Source of the DNA: Cerrena zonata
Lineage: Eukaryota; Basidiomycota; Agaricomycetes; Polyporales; Cerrenaceae
Length of the DNA stretch: 64,000 nucleotides
Reading direction: 5' to 3'
NCBI GenBank assembly: GCA_038087015.1
Contig: JASBNA010000024.1
Coordinates: forward strand, 310,001-374,000
The notes below the pieces were generated by a model. The model had not been told where the DNA came from, ran no database searches, and saw nothing but the letters and a program-made list of their open reading frames with translations. Below are positions 33,456 through 45,127 of this stretch, in pieces; positions within the stretch are counted from its first letter, which is position 1, and each line of letters opens with the position of its first letter. Made by a program: the position numbers and the translations under genes.

Positions 33456-36400
33456 TCAAAGTTTAGATATAATCTCAGACACAAATTCTCCAACCAAGAC
33501 TGAGCTTTCTCCAGAGATTAATGTAGATAGCGTATGCTTAATAGTTTCTGGCATGGAAGAATTAGTGAAGTGCTCTAGCTTTCTGCCAGTTGATACGAAT
33601 ATACTCAAGATTCTAAGCAAAGATAATTGAACGACTGGTTTGTTGTTGTATGATCTTAACTTAGTTAGGATGTTGTTAACGATAATTTCTTTATTCATAT
33701 TCTTACGAAGGAGTTTGTTAGTGGTAAGGAGCTTTAGATAAATTTCCAAAGTGGCTTCAAGGTTGGAAACTTTCGTTAATAAAAATCCTGAAATAAGGCA
33801 GTCCAAAGCTATCGGAGAGTCAAGTTTAATTGATTGAGGTTTTTGTTGATTCCAGTGTAAAATTGAATCTAAAGCATTTGCTTGCCAATAAGGGTCCGTG
33901 ACTAGATTGAAATATACAGAAAGTATATCGTGTTTTTCTAAGACCTCTCTAACCAGTCCGTCACAGTAGACCAACTCACATAATATAGGTAAGACGAATT
34001 GCTTGAATTCAAGATCAACTTTTGATAATCTCTTGAGTATTGGGACGGCCCCAAGTTTTACCAATTCAATTTCTCTTGCATGATTCAAGTAACAGCAATT
34101 GAATAGACAAGGACAGATTGTATTGACCACTTCTTTATAGTGCTTATTTGGTGGTTCAAATTCTTTTAAATTTGTGACGAGAAATTCTAAAATATCAGCA
34201 CTGTACAATGTTTTCAACAAGCTTGGGATACATGACATTGAACGGAAAAATTTTAAAATTGATAATTGTGCTTGGAAATTTAATTTGGAATATACTTTAA
34301 TTAAAAGTTTGTAAAGATCAGTACTTGAAATATTGACTCTCACTCTTGCTTCTGCATTACTAAATGATTTAATGATTTCAATTATTTTATCGATATAACC
34401 TATCAACTTGAGCTTGAGTCAATTTAGTTTCGTCTGTTTCATGGAATTTGGTTAGCCTATTGAGGAGAACAACAAACCAAAATATAACACCATATTTGGA
34501 TAACATACGACAGATATCCGATTTAAATCTTGTAAGGTCTCTGGATAAAACATCATGTATACAATCAATTGCTACTAATGGGAAGTCGGGTGTGTAATCA
34601 AAGTCTTCTTCAGCAAATTTAGATAATACTCGAAGACCTCCCGAAGACACAAACATTGATAATGCTCTCTCAGACTTTTTAAATAATCTTATAAATTTCA
34701 CCACTTGTAGACGAACATGGATATCATACGAGTTATTTCTGAATTGGGTTATGATAGGAATACCACCTAAAAGGCAAAAATTATCGAATTGAGCCACATT
34801 ATTTTCGAATATATAATTCAAGATAGATATTGAATGATACCATAATTTCTGGTGTTTGACCAATTCTGATGCATTTTCTAATAATTCAAGTAGGGTTAAA
34901 ATTCCATGATCTCTTATAACAACATCGTGCAGAATTGGATACTTTTTAACTAAGTGAAGCATTCTTCCAGTGATTTTAATCAATGAAGTAGCCGCCTGGT
35001 CATCACCAGAGTGAGAATTGTCAAGCTTTGAAGAGAACTTATTTATTAAGAATTCCATTTTATTTTGAATTTCGATTTCATTAGTATCAAAGTTTTCAAT
35101 ATCAAGTTCTAAGAAAGGATCATCTTCTTCTATATTATCGTGAGAATGATCTTCAGCATTAGGTAAAAGATCTCCATTAATAACTAACTTACTGTTATCG
35201 TTTTCGAAATCAAGATCTTCATTATTATCTGAAAATTTATTCAATATATCCTTCTTGGAAGCTTTTTTAGGTTCAAACAAGCCAGGTTCTCTTGTCTGAG
35301 GAGTTTCAGAAACATGTCGGGAATGGACCTGACGGGAAGGAATAAGCTGGTTGTTTAAGTTGAGAGACTTTTAGATCAGCAAAATCAACATCCCAATTTT
35401 CATCATTAGTTTCAGAATAGCTTTTGATTGGTTTTAAATCTTTTTTCAATTCGGTGATTTCAGCAGATAATCTATTTTTAGAAACAGGGGAAATTTTGGA
35501 AGAAGTTTGATTTTGATTCAACCATTTATGTTTCAATAATAATTTGGCATTTGTTCTAAGATTTGGTTGTTTTTGAAAACATTCCAATAAGAAGTCTTTA
35601 GCCAAGTAAGATAAGTGTTTAGGAAGGGGTGGATGGTCATCAGTACCAATTGCATGTAAGGTGGCCATTGGATTTAAATCGTGATAAGGAGGTTTAGTAG
35701 TGAATAATTCAATAATGGTAGCACCAAGAGACCAAATATCTGAAGCAGTACATAATCCATCACCACCCAAGACGGTTTCAGGAGCCATCCAGTTGGGTGT
35801 CCCAACAACCGTATGATGCTGAGAAGAGACTTTTGTAGCAACTCCAAAATCCGCCAATTTTATATCACCATCTTTTGTTATCAAAACATTTGCAGCTTTT
35901 ACATCTCTATGAACAACCCCTTGTTCATGTAAGTAATTAAGACCATGCAAGATCAGTTCAACATATCTAATAATTTCGGATTCAGGAATACCAGTATTTG
36001 TTTTTTTGTACAATTGTCTTAAGGAGCCACCAGAACAATATTCTAATAGAACGTTCAAAGAAGTTGGGGTTTTAACAAAACCGTGATATTTAACAATATT
36101 TGGATGCTTTAAAATTTTCAATAAATCAATCTCACCCATTAATTCTTTAAAATCTTGATCTCTTTCCAATTCGATTTGCTTGATTGCAACTACTTGATTA
36201 GTTTTAAGATTTATGCCTTTATAAACATTAGCAAAGGCACCTTTCCCAACTAAATTTAGAAACTCAAAATTATCTAGGATATTATTCATTCTTAATCCAG
36301 GTATTTTCTCTACTCTCTGAGCAGGAGTTAGCGATACATTTACTAAAGGTTTTCTTTCGTTATTTATCGGAGTATTACCAATATTACCGGAAGACGGACG

Positions 36401-37245
36401 CAAAGGACCAGAACTTGGCTTTGGTGTAACACTCAAGCCATTATCGTGATGATTGCCTCGAGTTTGATCATTATTATAACTTGAGTTAAGAGCAAAATCA
36501 GAATCGGGATTTTTACGAACTTTATAATGTTTAACATCTTGTAAAATTTCTTGAGGACTATTGATTGGGTTATCGATGAAAGGAGATTCATTTTCGTCAT
36601 TAAAGGATAGTTCACCAATAGGGTAAATATTTTCATTAGCATTAAAATTAGAAGAGGAAGACATTGATTTATTACCACGATGTCTTATAGGAGGTCTTTC
36701 TATTTGGCTTACATTATTTTCACTCTTAGATCTTCGATGAGGATATAAGGTATTTCTTCTTCAACTTCTAAATCTGATATTCTCGACTTCATTTTCTTGA
36801 TAAAGGGTGAGTTACTCAATGATGAATTCTTGGGTTTAGGCTTTATATTAACTGAAGATCCAGCACTTGAACCCGAACTAGAAGTCGTTCTCGAGCCCGA
36901 ATTCGAGCCCGAATTAGTACCATACTCAGATCCCGACGCCTGAATTTATATCCATATTCATCTGGGGGGTTTAATAAATGAAATCCCCGATATGTTTGAA
37001 AATTTCGAGTAGATAAATTTAATTCATCATTGTCTTCCAATTCAAAATCATTCGCATAACTGGGGCCCTTCATTGATTTCCATATACTTGAGTAGCTTGT
37101 TAGTCTTGGAAGGCGACTTGGACCTCGAAGTGGGAACGTTCCCTGCAGTATTCGATCTTGGTCTATAGTTATGATGATCTTGAGTATACGAAACATCGCC
37201 AATAGACCTAGGTCGTTGGAGAGGGGTTTTGGGATTATGCAGCAT
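33456..37245 (-). CDS. CDC15: Cdc15-type mitotic-exit kinase with long N-terminal extension, several frameshifts
   Basis: STE-type Ser/Thr kinase of the mitotic exit network, acting between Tem1 and Dbf2-Mob1. The kinase domain (about 35500-36275) shows VGKGAFANVYKG, VAIKQIELERD, VVHRDVKAANVLI, LADFGVATKVS and VGTPNWMAPE. C-terminal to it, two further frames (34387-35280 and 33456-34406) carry helical armadillo-like repeats as in Cdc15. The frames join near 35355 (one A in an A run) and near 34403. Upstream of the Met at 36664, in-frame codons continue (RRSKSENNVSQIERPPIRHR) and, through shifts near 36736, 36940 and 37062, lead to an ATG at 37245 (MLHNPKTPLQRPRSIGDVSY). That adds about 190 Ser/Arg/Pro-rich residues. 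Kinase identity is secure; the extension is likely but depends on the frameshift reading. Confidence 0.85.
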
Positions 37246-37583
37246 TTTGAAATCAAAGCTTATTTAGCATGACTTGTAAGAGCCTTCGTGGAATACACCT
37301 TCAGCAAGCTCTTTAAGTTCCTTCACTGGAATTGGGCTAACTTCATAGAAGTAATTGTTTGTTTTGATGTTTCCTTCTATTTGTTTGTGTTTTTGCATTT
37401 CTCGCTTAATTTTTTTTTTTTTTTTTTTTTTGTTAATATCGAAGCACAATTAAAGATATAACAGCTGTGAACACAATAACCTTACAGTGAAGTATGCTAA
37501 TATAAGAGTCGAATTGCTATATACTACATAAGAATCTAGAGCTGTTTTTTTGTCTTTTTTTTTTCCAAACAACACATAAGAAT
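37246..37583. other. Spacer with T homopolymers
   Basis: 338 bp between the CDC15 start and the end of the first oxidoreductase gene. It includes a T run of about 20 at 37411-37430. No gene is seen. Confidence 0.5.
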
Positions 37584-38677
37584 CTAGAGCTTTGGCTCAG
37601 CTACCTTGGTCAACAATTTACCAGGACCTTTATCACTGGTGAAAAGCATCCCCCAGCTCTGAGGAACCTTTGCAAATTGGTCTTTGGTCTCGGATAAGTC
37701 GACGACGGTGACGGTTGACTGGTTGATTTGGATTTTACCTTCTTTATACCACTGTAAGATATCTGTAATTGCCCTTTGGAATTGTTTTTCATAATCAAGA
37801 ACAATGAAACCTTTAACATTCAATCTTTTAACAATGATGTGAGACCAATTGGATATTTTTGATTTTTCTAAATCATTATAACCAGCAATTGCTCCACAAG
37901 CGATACAGGTACCAAAGTTTTTAAGACAGCCCTAAACCTAAGTCCAAGATTCTTCCACCAACACCATCGAAAAAGTAATCAAACTTGTCTTTACCCAAAA
38001 CAGTGGCTAAGTCTTTAGTGAAGTTTGCATCTTTATAGTTGAGACATTTATCAGCACCCAAAGATTCAACAAACTTACATTTATCATATCCCCCGGAGAT
38101 CCCAATGACTTTTTTACAACCAATGACTTTCTTCGCCATTTGAACAACCATGGCAACCAGTGGCACCACTAGCGGCAGAAACCAAAATAGTATCGGTTGC
38201 TTTCAAATTGACAACTTTGAATAAACCAAAATAAGCAGTTAGCCCAGTAACCCCCAATACATCCAAATACATAGGTCAAGGGGATACTGGTGTCCTCGAT
38301 TTTATGAGTAGGCCAAGTAGTCTGGAATAACACAATAATCGAAACCATTTGAGAGTTGCATTGATGATATCTCCCTTTTTAAATTTGGAGGACTTAGAGT
38401 CAACCACAACACCCAATGCTGAAGATCTCATCTGATCACCTTCCCTCACTGGCTCGACATACAAATTCTCTCTTCTGATCCCTTTCTGGATCCAGACTCT
38501 TTGGGTTGGATCGTTGGATAAATATAATGTTTTAACGAGTAATTCTCCCTTTTTCAATTCATGAATTGGTCTTTCCACTAATTTAAACGTAGCATCTTCA
38601 GCTTCAAGGTTGAAGTTGAGATCTTTGGTTGGTGCTTTGTGGAGAACAAACCCACTAGAGCTAGTTATCTTTGACAT
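37584..38677 (-). CDS. YML131W-type NADPH-dependent oxidoreductase, copy A (disrupted)
   Basis: Medium-chain dehydrogenase/reductase without zinc, related to Saccharomyces YML131W and to alkenal/prostaglandin reductases that reduce alpha,beta-unsaturated carbonyls with NADPH. The start is ATG 38677 (MSKITSSSGFVLHKAPTKDL). Family motifs are present but in different frames: LYLSNDPTQRVWIQKG, GLTAYFGLF, ILVSAASGATG, VIGISGGYDKCKFVESLGAD and a C-terminal GKLLTKV. At least four shifts are needed, most of them between 37820 and 38340, more than in neighbouring genes, so this may be a real pseudogene or a poorly assembled paralogue. Total length of about 364 codons matches copy B. Its promoter is only 227 bp from the stop of copy B. 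Confidence 0.8.
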
Positions 38678-38904
38678 GGTTAAAGAATAAAAGCAAAGAA
38701 GTAGGAAAAGTTTATGTGGAGTAAAGTATTTCAGGTGTTGTCTTTGCTGGAGATAACCAGAATTATGTCCGACACACCCAAAAATTAAGGTTACAAACAA
38801 CAATAGGAATACCGAATAATTAGATTGAAATATGCACAAGCTTTACAATACTATTTTACTTATTAAGTTATTGAATTACTATTATATATTTATACAAGAA
38901 ATGC

Positions 38905-39990
38905 TTATTCGTCAGCGAGTTTAGTAAGTAACTTACCGTTTGGTTTATTAGAAGCAAATAATTGGTACCAAATTTCAGGAATTTTTTCTAATTGTAAACC
39001 GTCAGAAAGGTCATTAACGTTATAACCTTCAGTAGCCTTGATTGAGCCAGATTTGACCCCTTGGACAATGGCACCAATGGCTTGAGGGAATTTATCTTTG
39101 AAATCACTAACAATGAAACCTTGAACACGTAATCTGTTAACGATAATTTCGGACCAAGAAGTGACTGCGTTTTTAGAAGAATCGTTATAACCAGCGATGG
39201 AACCACAAGCAATAACGACACCGAAACTTTTAATTTTCTTCAAAACAAAACTCAACATGTCACCACCAACGTTATCATAGTAGGCATCAACGTAATCGTT
39301 ACCAATGTAATCACTTAATTGTTGTTTCCAGTCTTCATCATGATAATCAACGGTGAAATCAGCACCTAAAGATTCAACGTATTTACCCTTTTCTTTTGAA
39401 CCAGTAATACCAATGACCTTACCGGCTTTCAAAAGATGTTTGGCAATTTGAACAACCATTGAACCAGTGGCACCACTAGCAGCGGAAACAATTATAGTTT
39501 GACCTTCTTTGAATTGACCAACTTCGGTTAAACCAAAGTATGCAGTTAACCCAGTCATACCAAGACTACTCATGAAAGTTGGAATTGGAAGACCAGAAGA
39601 AGTGTCAACCTTATTCCAGATAGCTTGTTCATGAACAATGGCGTAATCGGACCAATGTAAAGCACCAGAAACTAAATCGCCTTTAGAGTATTTATCTGAT
39701 TTTGATTCAATAACTTTACCAACTGCTAATGAACGCATTGGTTCACCTTCTTTAACTGGTGGAACGTACATTCTTGAAGCATCAAGACCTTTTTGAATCC
39801 AAACTCTTTGAGTTGGATCATTAGATAAGTACAAGACTTTGACCAAGATAAATCCATCCTTAATTGACAGTTGATCAATTTTAACAGTTTCTAATTTGAA
39901 AGTAGAGTTTGGTTCTCCTAACTTAACATTAACTTCTTTTGAAACACTTTGGTTAAGAACAAGTTGCTTAATTTCGGATGGGAATGACAT
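38905..39990 (-). CDS. YML131W-type NADPH-dependent oxidoreductase, copy B (intact)
   Basis: Intact 361-residue member. The start is ATG 39990 (MSFPSEIKQLVLNQSVSKEV); upstream in-frame codons include no earlier ATG close by. The N-terminal GroES-like fold contains VLYLSNDPTQRVWIQKG and HWSDYAIV. The Rossmann half has TGLTAYFGL, the NADPH-binding IIVSAASGATGSMVVQIAKH, VIGITGSKEKGKYVESLGAD and YYDNVGGDML. There are no zinc-ligand cysteines, as expected for the LTB4DH/PTGR-like branch. Likely role is detoxifying reactive carbonyls in the cytosol; the substrate is not known from sequence. It is the middle gene of three tandem copies on the minus strand. Confidence 0.92.
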   Translation of the reverse strand: MSFPSEIKQLVLNQSVSKEVNVKLGEPNSTFKLETVKIDQLSIKDGFILVKVLYLSNDPTQRVWIQKGLDASRMYVPPVKEGEPMRSLAVGKVIESKSDKYSKGDLVSGALHWSDYAIVHEQAIWNKVDTSSGLPIPTFMSSLGMTGLTAYFGLTEVGQFKEGQTIIVSAASGATGSMVVQIAKHLLKAGKVIGITGSKEKGKYVESLGADFTVDYHDEDWKQQLSDYIGNDYVDAYYDNVGGDMLSFVLKKIKSFGVVIACGSIAGYNDSSKNAVTSWSEIIVNRLRVQGFIVSDFKDKFPQAIGAIVQGVKSGSIKATEGYNVNDLSDGLQLEKIPEIWYQLFASNKPNGKLLTKLADE

Positions 39991-40368
39991 GCTGGGATAT
40001 TTAATTGATTTGGTATACAAGAAATAAAAGAAAAAATAATTTCTACACGAGTCTCATCCAGTATTTATACAAAGTCAAGTATAAATAGAAGTTTTGAAAC
40101 GGGGGGTCAATGTCACATACATTAATAAGCAAGAGAAAAAATTACATGGATCTCAATACAAAGGGCATTGCTCTATACCCAGAATAACTTTTCATACATA
40201 TTGCGTTCATAACTAAAGAGTGAGAGATAAAATAAACGGAAATTTGGGCACGTCAAAGAAGAAAAAAGAAGAAAAAAGAAGAAAAAGAAATAAAAACCGT
40301 TGAGCTGCGGGCAAAAAATACGGCGGGCTTTAGGGGAGTTAAGATCAACTCCGAGATGCTGACGTAGA

Positions 40369-41454
40369 TTATACCTTGGTGATCAACTTACCGTTTGGTT
40401 TTTCATTGGTGAAAAGCTTGTTCCAGACCCGTGGCACTTTCAAAAGGGTGTTGGGGTCGTTGGAAAGATCTTCTATGGTGTAGCCTTCGGTGACCTTAAT
40501 TTTACCCAGTTTGATCCCTTCGACAATGGCATGGACTGCTTGTGGGAATTGATTTCGGTAATTGATCACCACAAAGCCTTTCACGGTCAAGCTATTGACT
40601 GTGATCTGGGTCCAATTGTCCACCAAGCCTTTGGTGCGATCGATATAGCCAGAAATGGATCCGCAGGAAACAACTGGTCCCGAAAGACTTTGACGTCTTT
40701 TCAACATAAAACTTAGGATTTCACCAGCCGACGTTATCGAAATAAACATCAGCAAAATCGTCGCCGAGGTATTCGCTGAGTTGCTGCTTCCAGGTTTCGT
40801 CGTGGTAATCAACGGCGAGATCAGCACCCAAAGACTTGACGTAATTGGCTTTTTCTGGTGAACCAGTGATACCAATAACCTTACAGGCTTTCAAAGAGAT
40901 GCTTAGCAATTTGAACCACCATGGAGCCAGTGGCACCACTAGCAGCAGAAACCACCAAGGTTTGACCTTCTTTGAATTGACCAACTTCAGGTTAAACCAA
41001 AGTATGCAGTTAACCCAGTCAATCCAAGACTACTTAAATAAACTGGGATGGGGAGACCAGAAGAAGTATCGATTTTAGTGAAGATAGATTGTTGATCCAC
41101 AATTGCATAATCAGACCAGCTGCATGAACACGATACGATATCACCTTTAGCAAACTTATGCGAATTCGATTGGACAACTTCACCAATTCCAAGTGAACGA
41201 ACTGGGTCTCCTTCTAACACTGGAGAAATATACGTTCTACGAGGATCCACTCCTTTTTGCATCCATCCCTTTTGAGCAGGATCATTAGACAAGTACAAGA
41301 CTTTGACTAAAACAAATCCCTGTTTCAAATCCGATTCATTGTACTTGACAGTTGCAAATTTGAAAGTAGAATCCAGTTTATCCCATTCGAAATTTACCTC
41401 AGCAAGGGGATTTTTATTAACTTGAATTTGATTGAGTTCAGTTGGCACTGACAT
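40369..41454 (-). CDS. YML131W-type NADPH-dependent oxidoreductase, copy C (frameshifted)
   Basis: Third tandem copy, 1086 bp like copy B. The start is ATG 41454 (MSVPTELNQIQVNKNPLAEV). Motifs: VLYLSNDPAQKGWMQKG, CSWSDYAIVDQQ, GLTGLTAYFGLT, VSAASGATGSMVVQIAKHL, VIGITGSPEKANYVKSLGAD and a C-terminal GKLITKV. The frame shifts near 40725, 40900 and 40985, each explained by one base, and the sequence across them stays closely parallel to copy B. Copy C is GC-richer than copy B around 40370-40900. A TTACTAA sequence, a Yap1/Cap1-type site, sits at 41457-41463 right before the ATG, and a cluster of CCGGA boxes lies 100-180 bp upstream. Confidence 0.87.
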
Positions 41455-41550
41455 GTTTACTAAGGGATATAATTGCAAGATCAATTGCCAATAGAGATCT
41501 TTTTAAACGTAAACTGGTCTCTATTGGTAAATTAAAATGGGATTGTGCTT

Positions 41551-41633
41551 CCGGAAACTATCTCACCAGCTCCGGATGGGCCTCATTCGGAAATACCGTC
41601 GCACCGAAGGCTAAAATCCGGATACCTCCGGAG
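41551..41633. promoter_or_regulatory. Cluster of CCGGA boxes upstream of oxidoreductase copy C
   Basis: CCGGA occurs at 41551, 41572, 41618 and 41628, with TCGGA at 41587; CGG-N5-CCG is formed at 41588-41598. Two TCCGGA palindromes at 41617 and 41627 are spaced 10 bp, one helical turn. Zinc-cluster (Zn2Cys6) activators bind such CGG arrays. The factor is unknown. It could also serve CDC50, whose stop lies at 41770. Confidence 0.45.
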
Positions 41634-41769
41634 ACTTTTCGATTACAAAGAAGAGTAAATAAAAAACGTAAGCATAAAGACTATAGATGTAAAAAATGTA
41701 ATAATAAGACGAAGTGAATGAATAGAAGGCTATGGAAACATGAAAGAATAGGTTGGACAAATCCAAAGA

Positions 41770-43095
41770 TTACAAAGAATTTTTTTCAGCATTTGGTAAG
41801 GAACCGGTTGCAATTGCGGTACTTTCATCTTTTTCATCTTTAGCAAATCGTTCTCTATTCCAGCTTAGTAAATTGACATCACCGGTTTTTCTAGGATGAA
41901 TAAAGTTGATGATAAGTAAGGCGATGGCTAATAAAAAGCAAACGGCACCACCAACCATCCAACTAACACCCAAAAAGATATTTTTACCACCAATGACTGA
42001 TCTTTGACTAACGTAGATATATTTGTGACCATTATAAGGTAAAACTGGGAAGTGTAAGCCAATTGAGATTTCATAAATACCTTCTTCTAATGCATCGTCA
42101 TCGTTTCTTAAAGCCAATTTATTAAAAGTTGGTAAACCGGAAGTATGCATCCAATTTTGAAATTGATACCATTTTGAAATATCTGGTACATTAGTAGAAT
42201 TATAACCTTTAGGATATTGTTTATACCAATTTGGAGGTGGGACAATATCTTTATAACTATATTGGGTTTTCTTAAATCTATCTTTATCAGAAGCCCAAGC
42301 AATACCTTCTTCGGTTAATTGATATTTTGAATTAGTACCATTGACTGCATTGAAAGAAGTACCAAAAGTATCATTGAATAAACTGTTTGCAATCAATCCA
42401 CAAGGATAATACTTTTTACCATCAGAATTAACCGATAACGGTTCACAATTTTGACCAACAGTATTCTTGATAACACTTTCAGAAGCAGCTTTACCTTCAA
42501 TTTGATCTTCACTAAAAGATTTAACGTATCTACGATGATTTGCATGGAAATTTTTCAATCTATAGAAGAAATAAATTGGTGCTTTCATTCTAGTTGGAAC
42601 TTCAAATTGAATCCTACAAACTTTCCTCTCATCTTCAAATGGTTGTGAATCATCCGTGGCTAACTTCCACTGAGGTTTATGTTTTGGTTCTTCATCATTT
42701 TTGAAATTAAATTCGGTATAATTCTCTGGGATTTCACTCCAATAATTTTGGGAAGCTAAATTTTCACACTGGGAATAATCAATTGAAAAATCTTGTGTTT
42801 GATGGGATGCATACCACATAGCTGCTCCTAATGGTACAAAAATTATAGCAATACCAATCAATATCGGAATAACTGTTTTCGCAGTCAATACTGGATTATA
42901 CGCTTTCAATCTCTGTTGTCTGAAAGCACTATTTCCTGGCTTTCTGGATTTCTCTTTATTGACATCTTTTATTGATTCATCAGATGATACTTCCGAGTCA
43001 GAATCTTCATACTCCTCGTTAACATGGTCGTGGTCGATGTTTGCATCACTCTCCACGTATGCTGGAGCATGTCCTGGTTCTACTTGTTGCGCCAT
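41770..43095 (-). CDS. Cdc50/Lem3-family flippase subunit
   Basis: Non-catalytic beta subunit of P4-ATPase lipid flippases. 441 residues, intact. An acidic cytosolic N-terminus leads to FRQQRLKAYNPVLTAKTVIP, then TM1 (about 74-93, PILIGIAIIFVPLGAAMWYA). The large lumenal domain contains FEVPTRMKAPIYFFYRLKNF, ANHRRYVKS, NCEPL and YYPCGLIANSLFNDTF with N-glycosylation sequons, and MHTSGLPTFNKLALRND. TM2 follows (about 378-400, WMVGGAVCFLLAIALLIINF) and then a short tail. All are diagnostic of the Cdc50 family. Sequence alone does not let me decide between the Cdc50 and Lem3 paralogues. It is divergent from SUP45, 383 bp apart. Confidence 0.92.
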   Translation of the reverse strand: MAQQVEPGHAPAYVESDANIDHDHVNEEYEDSDSEVSSDESIKDVNKEKSRKPGNSAFRQQRLKAYNPVLTAKTVIPILIGIAIIFVPLGAAMWYASHQTQDFSIDYSQCENLASQNYWSEIPENYTEFNFKNDEEPKHKPQWKLATDDSQPFEDERKVCRIQFEVPTRMKAPIYFFYRLKNFHANHRRYVKSFSEDQIEGKAASESVIKNTVGQNCEPLSVNSDGKKYYPCGLIANSLFNDTFGTSFNAVNGTNSKYQLTEEGIAWASDKDRFKKTQYSYKDIVPPPNWYKQYPKGYNSTNVPDISKWYQFQNWMHTSGLPTFNKLALRNDDDALEEGIYEISIGLHFPVLPYNGHKYIYVSQRSVIGGKNIFLGVSWMVGGAVCFLLAIALLIINFIHPRKTGDVNLLSWNRERFAKDEKDESTAIATGSLPNAEKNSL

Positions 43096-43478
43096 TTCCC
43101 GGTTGGATTCTCTTCAAGCTTGTTATTAATACCTGTGTCTTTTAATCATCGTTTTCTACCGAATTCTCCTGAAAAATAGCCAGAGACCCGTACATCATTC
43201 AAAGTAGTGCTACAACCAATAATTAAAAAAAGACCCGATTCCACAAAAAATTCTTCAAAAACACCCACACACCATTTTTTTTCAAAATTAAAATTTTTTT
43301 TTTTCTTCTTTGGCAAAAACTACTGAAAAATTTAGTGTGATGCGATTAGAGTCAAGTAACAAAAAAAATTTTTTTTTTTTAATTGACCATTAGAGAAGTT
43401 GTTGAAGACACCGAGTTTCTTTTTCTCTGAAACAAATTGCTAAGTCTATAATCCAAAAGATAAGAAAATAAGGAGAAA
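43096..43478. other. Divergent CDC50-family/SUP45 promoter
   Basis: 383 bp with several T/A homopolymer tracts (around 43298 and 43365-43380), typical nucleosome-excluding poly(dA:dT) elements. No gene. Confidence 0.5.
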
Positions 43479-44795
43479 ATGTCAAGTCAAGACGGAGCTG
43501 CTGAAAAGTCCATTGAAATGTGGAAGATCAAGAAATTGATCAAATCTTTAGAAATGGCCAGAGGTAATGGTACTTCAATGATTTCATTAGTTATTCCACC
43601 AAAGGGTCAAATTTCATTAACTCAAAAGATGTTGACTGAAGAATATGGTACTGCTTCCAATATTAAATCTCGTGTCAATAGATTATCAGTTTTATCTGCT
43701 ATTACATCAACTCAACAAAAATTGAAATTATATAATCATGTTCCAAAAAATGGGTTAGTTGTTTATTGTGGTGATGTTATAACCGATGAAGGGAAAGAAA
43801 AGAAATTGAATATTGATTTTGAACCATTTAGACCAATCAATACCTCATTGTATTTATGTGATAATAAATTCCATGTTGAAGCTTTAGCTGAATTATTACA
43901 AGATGATGATAAATTTGGTTTTATTGTTATGGATGGTAATGGTGCATTATTTGGTTCAGTTTGTGGTAATGATAGACAAGTTTTACATAAATTTTCCGTT
44001 GATTTACCTAAAAAGCATGGTAGAGGTGGTCAATCTGCGGTTCGTTTCTCTCGTTTAAGAGAAGAAAAAAGACATAATTATGTTAGAAAAGTTGCTGAAG
44101 TTGCAGTTCAATATTTCATTGAAGATAATAAAGTTAGTGTTAAAGGTTTAATTTTAGCTGGTTCTGCTGATTTTAAAACTGAATTATCCAAATCTGATTT
44201 ATTCGATGGTAGATTACAAGCTAAAGTTATGAAATTAGTTGATGTTTCTTATGGTGGTGAAAATGGTTTCAATCAAGCAATTGAATTATCCGCTGAAACT
44301 TTAGCTAATGTCAAATTTGTCCAAGAAAAGAAATTATTGAATGATTACTTTGATGAAATTTCTCAAGATACTGGTAAATTTTGTTATGGTATTGAAGATA
44401 CTTTAAAAGCTTTAGATTTAGGTGCTTGTGAAATCGTCATCGTGTATGAAAATTTAAATACTGTCCGTTACACTTTAAAAGATTCTGAAGGTAGTGAAGT
44501 TATTGCTCATGCTAATCCAGAATTACCTGATAAATCTTACTTATTAGATAAAGCAACTGGTACTGAAATGGATATTGTTAAAGAAGAAAGTTTCTTAGAA
44601 TGGTTAGCTGAAAATTATAAAAGTTTCGGTGCCAATTTAGAATTTGTTACTGATAGATCTTCTGAAGGTGCCCAATTCGTTCAAGGTTTCGGTGGTGTTG
44701 GTGCCATGTTAAGATATAAAGTTAACTTTGAACAATTAGTTGATGAATCTGATGAAGATGAATATTATGATGATGACGATGATGATTTCATTTAA
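43479..44795 (+). CDS. SUP45: Translation termination factor eRF1
   Basis: Class I release factor that recognises all three stop codons and triggers peptidyl-tRNA hydrolysis with eRF3 (Sup35). 438 residues, intact, strongly biased codon use. Stop-codon recognition motifs NIKS (residues 61-64, in [15 protein letters not shown]) and YLCDNKF are present. The catalytic GGQ loop is [17 protein letters not shown] (about 178-194). The C-terminal eRF3-binding domain ends in an acidic tail ([14 protein letters not shown]). The gene is convergent with MAK5; the order SUP45-MAK5-BMT2 matches Saccharomyces YBR143C-YBR142W-YBR141C. Confidence 0.97.
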   Translation: MSSQDGAAEKSIEMWKIKKLIKSLEMARGNGTSMISLVIPPKGQISLTQKMLTEEYGTASNIKSRVNRLSVLSAITSTQQKLKLYNHVPKNGLVVYCGDVITDEGKEKKLNIDFEPFRPINTSLYLCDNKFHVEALAELLQDDDKFGFIVMDGNGALFGSVCGNDRQVLHKFSVDLPKKHGRGGQSAVRFSRLREEKRHNYVRKVAEVAVQYFIEDNKVSVKGLILAGSADFKTELSKSDLFDGRLQAKVMKLVDVSYGGENGFNQAIELSAETLANVKFVQEKKLLNDYFDEISQDTGKFCYGIEDTLKALDLGACEIVIVYENLNTVRYTLKDSEGSEVIAHANPELPDKSYLLDKATGTEMDIVKEESFLEWLAENYKSFGANLEFVTDRSSEGAQFVQGFGGVGAMLRYKVNFEQLVDESDEDEYYDDDDDDFI

Positions 44796-45127
44796 ACAAT
44801 TTAAAGCATAACCAATTCCCCCTAGTAATTTCTAAAACCAAAAATAAAAGATTCCATTTTTCCTTTCTCTTTTCAAGATTTAACATGCTTGCTTGTAGTA
44901 CAGTACTTCCTTTATACATTTTTATATTTTATCGCAAGGTCAAGCATGCTTCATTTCAATAACTAATGATTTTTTTTTTTCACCTACATTATATTTTACC
45001 TTCGTCTTTTATCAAAGCCTTTATAAACATATATAAAACTTTTTAAAAAAAATCTAAAACTATTAATATTTTACGTGTAAATGATAACTAGTTAAATATT
45101 GTACAAAATAATCTATAAATGCAAAGT
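44796..45127. other. Convergent 3' spacer SUP45/MAK5
   Basis: 332 bp, AT-rich. It holds GCATGCTT-type inverted sequences (CATGCTTGCTTG near 44884 and AAGCATGCTT near 44942). No gene is seen. Confidence 0.45.

Noticed and set aside
41442..41717. 91-codon plus-strand frame between oxidoreductase C and CDC50
   Set aside because: Overlaps the start of copy C and its promoter boxes; the basic Cys-containing end has no family match I know.
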